Origin: Pararhizobium gei
GTDB lineage: Bacteria; Pseudomonadota; Alphaproteobacteria; Rhizobiales; Rhizobiaceae
Assembly: GCF_029223885.1 (NCBI RefSeq)
Contig: NZ_CP119409.1
Coordinates: 1,204,001 to 1,268,000, forward strand
DNA length: 64,000 nt
Reading direction: 5' to 3'
The stretch's first letter is position 1, and every line of letters starts with the position of its first letter. The notes under the pieces are model-generated. The model had not been told where the DNA came from. It ran no database searches and saw only the letters and a program-made list of their open reading frames with translations. Below are positions 1-7,048 of this stretch, one piece after another. A program made the translations under genes and the position numbers.

Positions 1-465
1 GGCGAACGCAACGGCCACAACGAAATCGTCCAGCGCGGCGCATTCCAGAAGTCTCTTTCGGATCACCGTGCCGCCGGCACCCGTCCCGTCATGCTGTGGT
101 CGCATGACACGAACGCCATTATCGGCGTGTGGACCGAAATCCGTGAGGACGATAAAGGCCTGTTTGTCCGGGGGCAGCTTGTCGTTTCGACGCCGCGCGG
201 ACGGGAGGCCTACGATCTCCTGAAGGCCGGCGCTCTCAATGGTCTGTCGATCGGGTTTCGCGCGCCGGTTGGCCGCCGCAGCGCTGATGGCATTCGCATC
301 CTTACCGCCATGGATGTCCGCGAAATTTCGCTTGTGGGCATGCCATCGGCGGGAAGCGCCCGGATCACCTCGGTTCGCAGTTACGGCCGCTCTGCCGAGA
401 GCGCAGCGGCCTTCATCGAAGCATGCCGGAAGGCAAAATGCGCTCTCATCGCGAAAGGGAAATGA
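1..465 (+). CDS. HK97-family prohead protease (5' end cut by window)
   Basis: Partial gene; 154 C-terminal residues are visible, open to the left edge. The family (peptidase S78) cleaves scaffold and capsid delta domains during head maturation. The visible part shows the usual landmarks: a histidine in MLWSHD (residue 35 of the visible part), the nucleophile serine in LNGLSIGFR (residue 83), and an acidic residue in DVREISLVGMPS (residue 109). The major capsid gene starts one base after the stop codon, the normal protease-capsid order of HK97-like phages. The portal gene expected upstream is outside the window. Confidence 0.9.
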   Translation, partial: GERNGHNEIVQRGAFQKSLSDHRAAGTRPVMLWSHDTNAIIGVWTEIREDDKGLFVRGQLVVSTPRGREAYDLLKAGALNGLSIGFRAPVGRRSADGIRILTAMDVREISLVGMPSAGSARITSVRSYGRSAESAAAFIEACRKAKCALIAKGK

Positions 466-466
466 C

Positions 467-1648
467 ATGACCAAGATTGCACTTGCATGCGCGGCGTCGA
501 GCCTGATGGCAGGATGGCCGCTCGAAACACGGGCCGACCCGGACGATACCGATCCGCTGGCCGCAGCCACGGCAGCGGTCGAAGAACTGCGCAGCGGCTT
601 CACCGAACATCAGACCCGCGCCGACGCAACCATTGCCGAGTTGCGCAGCCAGGTCACTGACCTTGAAACCCGGATGAACCGTCCCGGCGGCAACGGCGTG
701 ACCCCGCCGGGCGAAATCACGCTGGAGCGTCGTGCCTTTTCCAGCTTCCTGCGCCTTGGCAATGATCGGATGCCGGCCGATGAAGTCCGCGCCCTGATCG
801 TCGGTGACGACACGAAAGGCGGCTATCTCGCACCGGCTGAATTTCAGACGGAAGTCATCAAGGGCATTGTCGAGATTTCCCCGATCCGGCAGGCGGTTCG
901 CGTCGGCTCCACAAGCGCCGGTTCCGTGATCCTGCCGAAGCTCACCGGCCGCCCAACGGCGCAGTGGGTGGGCGAGGATGAGGATCGTCCCGAAACCACC
1001 ATGACTTACGGTCAGCTCGAAATCCCGATGCACGAACTGGCCTGCTACATCGATGTCAGCCTTCGTCTTCTCGAAGACTCGGCCATCAACATCGACAGCG
1101 AAGTGGCAACCGAGCTTTCCCAGGAGTTCGCTCTCAAGGAAGGTTCGGCCTTTTCGAATGGCGACGGTGCGAAGAAGCCGCTCGGTATCCAGCGCACGGC
1201 CGGCGTGACGGAAGTCGTCAACGGCCATGCGACAAACCTCAGCGCCGACAAGCTCGTTGCCTTGATGTATTCGCTTCCGGCTCAGTATCGGAGCAATGCC
1301 TCCTGGCTCATGAACAATACCACGCTCGGCGTCATCATGACCCTGAAGGATGGACAGGGGAACTTCCTCTGGCAGCCGTCTTACCAGCAGGGCCAGCCTT
1401 CGACGCTGCTTGGCCGTCCGATTATCGAAGACCCGAGCATGCCGGATATCACAAACGGTGCCTATCCGATCTGGTTTGGCGAATTCGCCAAGGTCTACCG
1501 GATCTATGATCGCATCGGCATGTCGATCCTGCGCGACCCCTACACCCAGGCAACGAAGGGCATGGTTCGCTTCCACGCCCGTCGCCGCGTCGGTGGTGGC
1601 CCGACGCTGGCAGAAGCCGCTCGCAAACTCAAAATGGCAACCTCGTAA
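467..1648 (+). CDS. Phage major capsid protein, HK97 gp5 fold
   Basis: 393 residues. Residues about 35-71 are a charged, coiled-coil-prone segment (VEELRSGF...LETRMNR) like the delta/scaffold domain that the upstream protease removes. The mature shell domain begins near residue 112 with DDTKGGYLAPAEF, a pattern typical of HK97-type capsid proteins, and includes an AQWVGED stretch as in the family. The reading frame stays open upstream to 239, but the ATG at 467, one base after the protease stop, fits both family length and gene packing. The first 20 residues look weakly hydrophobic, which is slightly unusual for a capsid N terminus. Confidence 0.93.
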   Translation: MTKIALACAASSLMAGWPLETRADPDDTDPLAAATAAVEELRSGFTEHQTRADATIAELRSQVTDLETRMNRPGGNGVTPPGEITLERRAFSSFLRLGNDRMPADEVRALIVGDDTKGGYLAPAEFQTEVIKGIVEISPIRQAVRVGSTSAGSVILPKLTGRPTAQWVGEDEDRPETTMTYGQLEIPMHELACYIDVSLRLLEDSAINIDSEVATELSQEFALKEGSAFSNGDGAKKPLGIQRTAGVTEVVNGHATNLSADKLVALMYSLPAQYRSNASWLMNNTTLGVIMTLKDGQGNFLWQPSYQQGQPSTLLGRPIIEDPSMPDITNGAYPIWFGEFAKVYRIYDRIGMSILRDPYTQATKGMVRFHARRRVGGGPTLAEAARKLKMATS

Positions 1649-1659
1649 GGAGACCTCAC

Positions 1660-2046
1660 ATGCGTGACATCGTTCACAATATCGGCGTTGTGCAGTGCAT
1701 CGCCCCTGCCGACATCGCCGCATCGACAACGGGCGCACTCGTTGACCTTCTCGGCTTCGACAGCGTCGCGTTCATCATCGCAACCGGCGCCATCACCGGC
1801 GCCGGCGCCTTCACCTTCAAACTGCAGGAGTCGGACACCACGCTTGGCGGTGACTTCGATGACGTGGCCGCAGTTCACTACCAAGCGCCGATCGCCGGCA
1901 ACCTGACGGCAGGCGACACGGCCAAGGTCGGCTATCGCGGCTTCAAGCGCTACCTGCGGCCGATCCTGACCAAGGGCGGCGGCACATCGATCTTCGCCAG
2001 CGTCATCGCCATCAAGGGCAATGCTGCCGACAAGCCGGTGGCCTGA
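1660..2046 (+). CDS. Small phage structural-type protein, unknown function
   Basis: 128 residues, preceded by a good ribosome binding site (AAGGAG about 7 bases upstream). The protein is beta-rich and Gly/Ala/Thr-rich (GAITGAGAFTF, GDTAKVGYRGFKRYLRP) with no cysteine-based or enzymatic motifs. It lies directly after the capsid gene, where HK97-like phages often encode a head decoration or minor head protein. That role is inferred from position only. Confidence 0.75.
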   Translation: MRDIVHNIGVVQCIAPADIAASTTGALVDLLGFDSVAFIIATGAITGAGAFTFKLQESDTTLGGDFDDVAAVHYQAPIAGNLTAGDTAKVGYRGFKRYLRPILTKGGGTSIFASVIAIKGNAADKPVA

Positions 2047-2047
2047 C

Positions 2048-2260
2048 ATGGGGATGTTGCGGCACGAAACCTGGTCGAAACGGGCGGTGAAGCGTCCACC
2101 TAATCGAGGTGAGCATGAGGGCGTGTCTTATGAAGAGGCATCCCGTCGCGCGCTAGCTATCTGCGCAGCTGCGGCTGAAACTGGTCAGACGGTGAATGCG
2201 ACTGCACATCTCGTCGAACTGACCGCTGTGATGGCCTACCTTAAGCCAAAGGTGGCCTGA
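2048..2260 (+). CDS. Small phage protein, unknown function
   Basis: 70 residues from the ATG at 2048, one base after the previous stop; an in-frame ATG further upstream at 2021 lies inside the preceding gene and is less likely. The N terminus is basic (RHETWSKRAVKRPP) and the C-terminal half is predicted helical (YEEASRRALAICAAAAETG). No family recognised. The next gene starts two bases after its stop, so it sits within the morphogenesis operon. Confidence 0.6.
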   Translation: MGMLRHETWSKRAVKRPPNRGEHEGVSYEEASRRALAICAAAAETGQTVNATAHLVELTAVMAYLKPKVA

Positions 2261-2262
2261 CA

Positions 2263-2616
2263 ATGCCGGTTCGCGCTCCCTCGGTCTGCGGTTACTGCGG
2301 CAAGGCTCACCCGCCGGGCGAGCGTTGCGCGACGGTCAAACGCATGGCGAGGGAGCGCAAGGCCCGCTTCGACGAGAAGCGTCCCGCCGCCGCCAAGCGC
2401 GGTTACGACAAGGAATGGGCGCGGGAGGCGAGTGCCTTTCTTGCCCTGCCGGAAAACGAACTGTGCCGATGCGGAGCGAGGGCTTGCGTCGTCATGCACG
2501 TCAAGAGCATCCGCGCCCGGCCGGATCTTCGCATGGTGAAATCCAACTGGCGACCAGGGTGCCAGCGTTGCAACGCAATCGACGCCGCACAGGAGCGGCA
2601 GGAAAGGAAACTCTAA
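2263..2616 (+). CDS. HNH-endonuclease-like phage protein, degenerate motif
   Basis: 117 residues. It has an N-terminal CxxC zinc-binding pair (CGYCGKAHPPGERC), a basic region with RGYDKEWAREA, and a C-terminal CxC...CQRCN pattern spaced like the zinc-binding HNH nucleases found near phage terminases. The normal DHI/H catalytic segment reads VMHVKSIRARPDLR and the final H is replaced by N (CQRCNAIDA). It is either a diverged HNH protein or an inactive zinc-binding relative. HNH proteins of this class commonly assist DNA packaging, but here the gene lies between capsid and tail-tube-like genes rather than beside the terminase. Confidence 0.65.
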   Translation: MPVRAPSVCGYCGKAHPPGERCATVKRMARERKARFDEKRPAAAKRGYDKEWAREASAFLALPENELCRCGARACVVMHVKSIRARPDLRMVKSNWRPGCQRCNAIDAAQERQERKL

Positions 2617-3110
2617 TGCCTATCCACACAACAGCCGGCAGCAAGCTCTACATCGGGCCTGTCCTCGCGGCAAAAAATACAGATTTCGTAGCCGCCGATT
2701 TCTCGGCAATCTTGGACGATTTCGAGGAAATCACCTCCATGGAAAGCATGGGTCAGCTGGGCGATACGTCGCGAGCGGTACCGATCGAACTGATTGACCA
2801 GGCCCGCGACAAAACACTGAAAGGAACGCGGTCTGCCGGAAACATGGAAATCGTTTGCGCCCAGGATGCTGCCGATCCCGGTCAAATCAACATGATTGCC
2901 GCTGAGCGCACGCCGTTCGATTACGCCTTCAAGGTCGAACTCAACGACAAGCCGGCAGCAGGAAGCGCACCGAAGAACAGTGTTCGCTTTTTCATCGGCA
3001 AGGTAATGAGCCAACAGGAAGTCTACGAGGGCGCCAACAGCGTTCGCAAAACAAACTTCATCATCGCAGTCAACAGCAACATCGTTCGCGTCGCAGCGTC
3101 GGCAAGCTGA
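2616..3110 (+). CDS. Phage tail-tube-like protein (copy 1)
   Basis: 164 residues; the ATG at 2616 overlaps the preceding stop by one base (TAATG). The start HTTAGSKLYIGP is repeated in the next gene (FTTAGSRFSIG), as is an ADPGQINMIAAE / TDPGQLAMIAAE segment and a C-terminal NSNIVRV / RSNLVRV strand, so the two are tandem paralogues. Length, predicted beta content and the position between capsid and head-tail connector genes suggest a tail-tube subunit. The homology to known tail tubes is by pattern only. Confidence 0.7.
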   Translation: MPIHTTAGSKLYIGPVLAAKNTDFVAADFSAILDDFEEITSMESMGQLGDTSRAVPIELIDQARDKTLKGTRSAGNMEIVCAQDAADPGQINMIAAERTPFDYAFKVELNDKPAAGSAPKNSVRFFIGKVMSQQEVYEGANSVRKTNFIIAVNSNIVRVAASAS

Positions 3111-3120
3111 GGCCACCAGG

Positions 3121-3612
3121 ATGCATTTCACCACGGCAGGTTCACGGTTCTCGATAGGCACGGAGCGCTTCCCCTCGGTCTTCATGACCGACGACTGGAT
3201 GCTCGATGAGGATGCCTTTACCGACGAACCGTGGACCGTCGTCGGGGGGATGGTTAGCCTTGGTCGTATTGGAGGGAATTGGCGGACGGATGAGTTCGAT
3301 CATCCGATGGGCGGGCGTCCGAACGAACCTGCCGTTTCCATCGTCGAGAAGATGGTGCGGCCTGCGAAAACCCTACAGATCGCCATAGCCTTGAACGAGA
3401 CCGATCCCGGTCAGCTGGCGATGATCGCGGCTGAGGGATCAGTCAATCCCTTCCCCTTCCGCATTGATTTGTCGAGCGGCGGCACCCGGTTGTTCCTGGC
3501 TCTGGTCGTGGGAATGGAAGACGGAATGGATGAGGCGAACGCATCGCTTGGCCTGACCTTCTCCCTCATCCTGCGATCCAACCTTGTCCGCGTCATAGAG
3601 GAAATTCCGTGA
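3121..3612 (+). CDS. Phage tail-tube-like protein (copy 2, tandem paralogue)
   Basis: 163 residues, start chosen at 3121 because the N terminus then aligns with that of the preceding gene (TTAGS). It is much diverged from copy 1 except for the N terminus, the DPGQLAMIAAEGS segment and the last strand. The stop codon overlaps the GTG start of the connector gene. Two tail-tube-like genes in tandem may encode a tube protein and a tail terminator or a second tube subunit; the sequence does not say which. Confidence 0.65.
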   Translation: MHFTTAGSRFSIGTERFPSVFMTDDWMLDEDAFTDEPWTVVGGMVSLGRIGGNWRTDEFDHPMGGRPNEPAVSIVEKMVRPAKTLQIAIALNETDPGQLAMIAAEGSVNPFPFRIDLSSGGTRLFLALVVGMEDGMDEANASLGLTFSLILRSNLVRVIEEIP

Positions 3613-3917
3613 CCATCATCGATATTCCCCGCGCCAAAGCCCAGCTGAACATCCTCGACGATCAGGACGATGTATTGATCGGGCGCAAGATCGCGGCGGC
3701 CGAGAGCTTTATCAACCGCCGCCTAGGCTTCGACATGGCCGTCAAGTATGGCGACAGCGATGTCCCGGCCGATCTTCAGGAAGCGATCCTGCAGTTGGTG
3801 GCGCACTGGTACGAAAACCGGGAGGCGGTGCTGATCGGCATATCCTCTCAAGCCCTGCCGAGCGGTCTTGACGATATCATCCGGGATTACCGGAACTGGA
3901 GTTTCGATGTCGAATGA
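3609..3917 (+). CDS. Head-tail connector protein (gp6-like)
   Basis: 102 residues from a GTG that overlaps the previous stop (GTGA). The pattern LNILDDQDDVLIGRKIAAAESFINRRLG, followed by a DVPADLQEAILQLVAHWYENRE helix, is characteristic of the Phage_connect_1 / HK97 gp6 family, which forms the ring between portal and tail. The next gene starts within its last codons. Confidence 0.88.
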   Translation: MTIIDIPRAKAQLNILDDQDDVLIGRKIAAAESFINRRLGFDMAVKYGDSDVPADLQEAILQLVAHWYENREAVLIGISSQALPSGLDDIIRDYRNWSFDVE

Positions 3918-4326
3918 TGGCGGCCTTTCCCGTTTTCAAAAGCGCATGCGGGCAATTCCGCTTGCGGTTCGCGAAGCTGTCCAGCCGGCGCTGATAAAGT
4001 CGGCCGAGGAGACGGCCACCGTCATGCGCTCGCTTGCACCGGAGGACACCGGAGCCCTGAAAGACAGCATAGAAGTCACGGCACCCGGTCAATCAACACC
4101 TGATTATTCGCAACCGGGAGGGAGCCGCGTTGCGGGGGAACTCGAAGCCTTGGTCACCGTGGGGAACCACACGGTGCGATATCCGCACCTGGTCGAATAC
4201 GGATCAAAGAAGGCGCCGGCCCAACCTTTCTTCTGGCCTGGGTTTCGTCTCAACCGGAAGCGCGCCGCGAACCGGATCAAGCGCGCGATCGGCAAGGCCG
4301 TGCGCGATCAATGGGGAAAACGATGA
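3907..4326 (+). CDS. HK97 gp10-family phage protein (head-tail joining)
   Basis: 139 residues from the ATG at 3907, which overlaps the end of the connector gene. Family landmarks: SLAPEDTGALKDSIEV near residue 50, YPHLVEYGSKKAPAQPFFWPG near residue 100, and a C-terminal basic helix. These match the HK97 gp10 family of tail-completion or neck proteins. It lies between the gp6-like connector and the DUF3168-like gene, the usual neighbourhood. Confidence 0.87.
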   Translation: MSNDGGLSRFQKRMRAIPLAVREAVQPALIKSAEETATVMRSLAPEDTGALKDSIEVTAPGQSTPDYSQPGGSRVAGELEALVTVGNHTVRYPHLVEYGSKKAPAQPFFWPGFRLNRKRAANRIKRAIGKAVRDQWGKR

Positions 4327-4736
4327 GCGTTGAAGTCGCCGTACAGATCGCGTTGCGAACCCGCTTCACCTCGACCCCTTCGGTTCTGGCGCTTGTGCCG
4401 GCCGATCACATTCTCGACCGCAACGCACGGCCTGCGCCCGATCCATCCATTATCCTGGGAGAGGACCAGACGCTCGATGATGGTGCCTCTACGGCCCGCG
4501 ACCGGCACCACGTCTATTCGACACTCCACATCTGGAAACGTGAGACCTCGACGACTGGCGCAAAGGCCATTGCATGGGCGCTGCGCACTGCAATCCGGAC
4601 CGGTCGGCTCAATCTCGGCGCGTCGTTCCACTGCGCGGACTGCCGGATTTCCTCGCAGCGGTTTTTGCGCGATCCAGATGGCGAAACCAGCCATGGCGTG
4701 GTGACCATCGAAACGATCGTTCAGGAGGTCGCATGA
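4323..4736 (+). CDS. DUF3168-like tail-terminator/completion protein
   Basis: 137 residues; the ATG at 4323 overlaps the preceding TGA (ATGA). The N-terminal helix (VAVQIALRTRFTSTPSVLALVP), the HHVYSTLHIWKRE strand and the AWALRTAIRTGRLNL helix follow the pattern of DUF3168 proteins, which in lambda-like phages correspond to gpU-type tail terminators. The C terminus (VVTIETIVQEVA) is a typical final strand. Confidence 0.8.
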   Translation: MSVEVAVQIALRTRFTSTPSVLALVPADHILDRNARPAPDPSIILGEDQTLDDGASTARDRHHVYSTLHIWKRETSTTGAKAIAWALRTAIRTGRLNLGASFHCADCRISSQRFLRDPDGETSHGVVTIETIVQEVA

Positions 4737-5053
4737 GAGCCGGACGCATGGATCGCACAATAACCGTACAACGATCTGCCGAGAGCGTCGATGCGGCCGG
4801 TACGCCGTCATTCGTCTGGAGCGATTTGGCGACCGTGCGCGCGGAGATTATCGAAGCCAGCGCGCAGGAGTACATCCGCGCCAGTGGCGAAGGTGACGAA
4901 ACCGTCGCGATCTTCCGGACCCGGTATATCGATGGCGTCACCAACGCCGACCGCGTCCAGTTCGATGGTCTTTTGCACAATATCCGGCAGGTCACCGAAA
5001 TCAGGCGCCGCAAGGGACTTGAGCTGCGCACAACCGCATGGGTGACGGAATGA
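4733..5053 (+). CDS. Phage head closure / head-tail adaptor protein
   Basis: 106 residues, ATG overlapping the previous stop. The pattern GRMDRTITVQRSAESVDAAG, FVWSDLATVRAEI, EFxRASGE-like and RTRYIDGVTNADRV is that of the SPP1 gp16 / Phage_H_T_join family, which closes the head-tail connector. It directly precedes the terminase small subunit, an uncommon placement. Confidence 0.87.
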   Translation: MRAGRMDRTITVQRSAESVDAAGTPSFVWSDLATVRAEIIEASAQEYIRASGEGDETVAIFRTRYIDGVTNADRVQFDGLLHNIRQVTEIRRRKGLELRTTAWVTE

Positions 5054-5475
5054 GCACCCAAGGGCGAAAAGCAGAACTGAAGGTCATAGAGGGCGGGAAG
5101 ACCGAGGTATCCCCGGTCCCGGCTCATATCCCGGCCGACATGCATCAGGAGTGGCTGACGGTTTGCGAGGACCTACGCGGCCGGCAGATGTTGACCGACG
5201 CGATGGGCGGCACGATCGACGCCTATGTCATGGCGCTCTGGAACTCGCGCAAGGCACAGGAGGCGCTCGACAAGCATGGCCCTCTGATCGACGGCGGCAA
5301 GGGCATTCTCAAGGTCAATCCGGCGTCCAGCATGCTGGGAAAGGCGCAATCGGCGGTGCTTCGCCTGTCTGCGGAACTCGGCCTCACGCCGGCGTCGCGA
5401 TCGCGGCCGAAGATGAGATCGAACGATCACGCGCCTGATCAAAGGACATTGTTTGATGACCTCATGGATATTTGA
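5050..5475 (+). CDS. Phage terminase small subunit, P27 family
   Basis: 141 residues from the ATG at 5050 (ATGA overlap with the previous stop); the in-frame ATG at 5038 is inside the previous gene. Features of the P27 family are a basic N terminus (QGRKAELKVIEGG), PADMHQEWLTVCEDLRGR, and a long helix ending LGLTPASRSRPKM. It binds packaging-initiation DNA and recruits the large subunit encoded immediately downstream, with which it overlaps by about 20 bases. Confidence 0.9.
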   Translation: MSTQGRKAELKVIEGGKTEVSPVPAHIPADMHQEWLTVCEDLRGRQMLTDAMGGTIDAYVMALWNSRKAQEALDKHGPLIDGGKGILKVNPASSMLGKAQSAVLRLSAELGLTPASRSRPKMRSNDHAPDQRTLFDDLMDI

Positions 5476-7048
5476 CGATAGTCCTATCGACGACCCCTTT
5501 GGCTACGGCCAGAGGGCGGTAAACTTTTTGCGGATGTTGAAGCATCCAAAATCGACCCGTCCCAAACTCGCATTCGATCTTTCGCCGTGGCAGGAACGCA
5601 TTGTACGTGCCATCTATGGCCCGCGCCATCCGGACGGCCGGCGTATCATCCGCACCGTCGCGATGCTGCTCCCACGCGGCAATCGAAAAACCTCACTCGG
5701 CGCTGCCCTGGCGCTGTTGCACACTATCGGCCCGGAAAGCATTCCGTATGGCGAGTGCATGGTTGCGGCGGCCGACCGGTCGCAGGCCCGTATTGCCTAT
5801 GCTGAGGCCTATTCGATCATTGAAGCGGAGGCTCGCTTCGATAAAAAACTTCGGCTCACAGATTCTAAGAACCGTATCGAAAATCCGAAGAAGGGTTCCT
5901 TCTTCGAGGCGATCTCAGCGGATGCGCGAACCGCTCACGGTCACACGCCGGTCTTCGCTTTGGTCGATGAATTGCACGCCTGGCCCAAGCGCGACCTTTG
6001 GGAAGCCATCAAAAGCGGGCTCGCCAAAGTCCCGAACTCTTTGATGATGGTGATCAGTACGGCTGGACGGGGGCAGGAAAACCTAGCATTCGAATTCTAC
6101 GACTATGCCCGCAAAGTCGCGCGTGGCGAAGTCATCGATCCAACCTGGCTACCAGTGCTGTTCGAAACGCCGCGTGATGCCGACTGGCAGGATGAGGCCG
6201 TCTGGTATGCCGCCAATCCCGGTCTTGCTTACGGTTATCCCGATATCGACGGCTTGCGCCAGCTGGCGCGGGAAGCGGCCGAGATCCCGGCCGATCGCTC
6301 GGCATTCCAACAACTCAATCTCAACATGTGGCTGGACGGCTCGGCCGATCCCTTTGTCGATATGATGGTCTACGACGAAGGAAACTTTCCCGTCGATCTT
6401 GAGAGGCTGGAGGGCGAACCATGCTGGCTTGGCGTCGATCTGTCCTCGACAACCGACCTGACATGTGTGGTTGCCGCCTGGCGCAACGGTGCAGACGGCT
6501 TCATCGTTTATCCTTGGTTTTTCTGCCCGGAAGAAAAACTGCGCGAACGCGGCGAGCGCGACAAAGTCTCTTATCCGTTGTGGGCCGAACAGGAATTCAT
6601 CATTCCGACGCCCGGAAATGTCGTCGATTTTCGCTATGTCGAGGATTATATCCGCGAAATCTGCGCGCGCTTCAATGTGCGGGAAATCGCCTTCGATCCG
6701 CACCTTGCCCGCAATACGCTCAATATGCTTCTCGAGGAGGGATTGCCCGCCGTCGAGATGCGCCAAGGCTGGGTCACCATGGCGCCGGCCGTCAAGGAAT
6801 TAGAGCGGGCCATTGTCGGCCGACGCTTCATTCACGGTGGCCACCCCATCCTGCGCTGGAACTTCGAAAACATCGTCGTGGACACCGACAAGGCCGGCAA
6901 CAAGAGTTTTCACAAAGGCAAGAGCCGGGAAAAAATCGACGGCGCGGTAGCGGCCGCCATGGCGGTAGCGCGTTGCGCAGCCGGCGACAGCGGCGTTTCC
7001 TGGTACGAGACATGCAGCGACAACTATGAGGAGTGGGCCTATGCCTGA
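5456..7048 (+). CDS. Phage terminase large subunit
   Basis: 530 residues from the ATG at 5456 (a TTG one codon upstream is also possible). The packaging ATPase domain has an atypical Walker A segment PRGNRKTS at residues 73-80, preceded by the adenine-binding LSPWQERIVRAIYG, and a Walker B FALVDELHAW around 167-176. The coupling STAGRGQ motif follows at about 201-207. The nuclease domain starts at WLGVDLSSTTDL with a likely metal-binding Asp at residue 328. This order matches the Terminase_1/P27-associated large subunits. The gene overlaps the tape measure gene, an unusual neighbour for a terminase. Confidence 0.93.
   Translation: MTSWIFDDSPIDDPFGYGQRAVNFLRMLKHPKSTRPKLAFDLSPWQERIVRAIYGPRHPDGRRIIRTVAMLLPRGNRKTSLGAALALLHTIGPESIPYGECMVAAADRSQARIAYAEAYSIIEAEARFDKKLRLTDSKNRIENPKKGSFFEAISADARTAHGHTPVFALVDELHAWPKRDLWEAIKSGLAKVPNSLMMVISTAGRGQENLAFEFYDYARKVARGEVIDPTWLPVLFETPRDADWQDEAVWYAANPGLAYGYPDIDGLRQLAREAAEIPADRSAFQQLNLNMWLDGSADPFVDMMVYDEGNFPVDLERLEGEPCWLGVDLSSTTDLTCVVAAWRNGADGFIVYPWFFCPEEKLRERGERDKVSYPLWAEQEFIIPTPGNVVDFRYVEDYIREICARFNVREIAFDPHLARNTLNMLLEEGLPAVEMRQGWVTMAPAVKELERAIVGRRFIHGGHPILRWNFENIVVDTDKAGNKSFHKGKSREKIDGAVAAAMAVARCAAGDSGVSWYETCSDNYEEWAYA

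Noticed and set aside
446..1738. 430-codon open frame on the minus strand opposite the capsid gene
   Set aside because: It is antisense to a clear HK97 capsid gene, has no family pattern and arises from GC-rich third positions.
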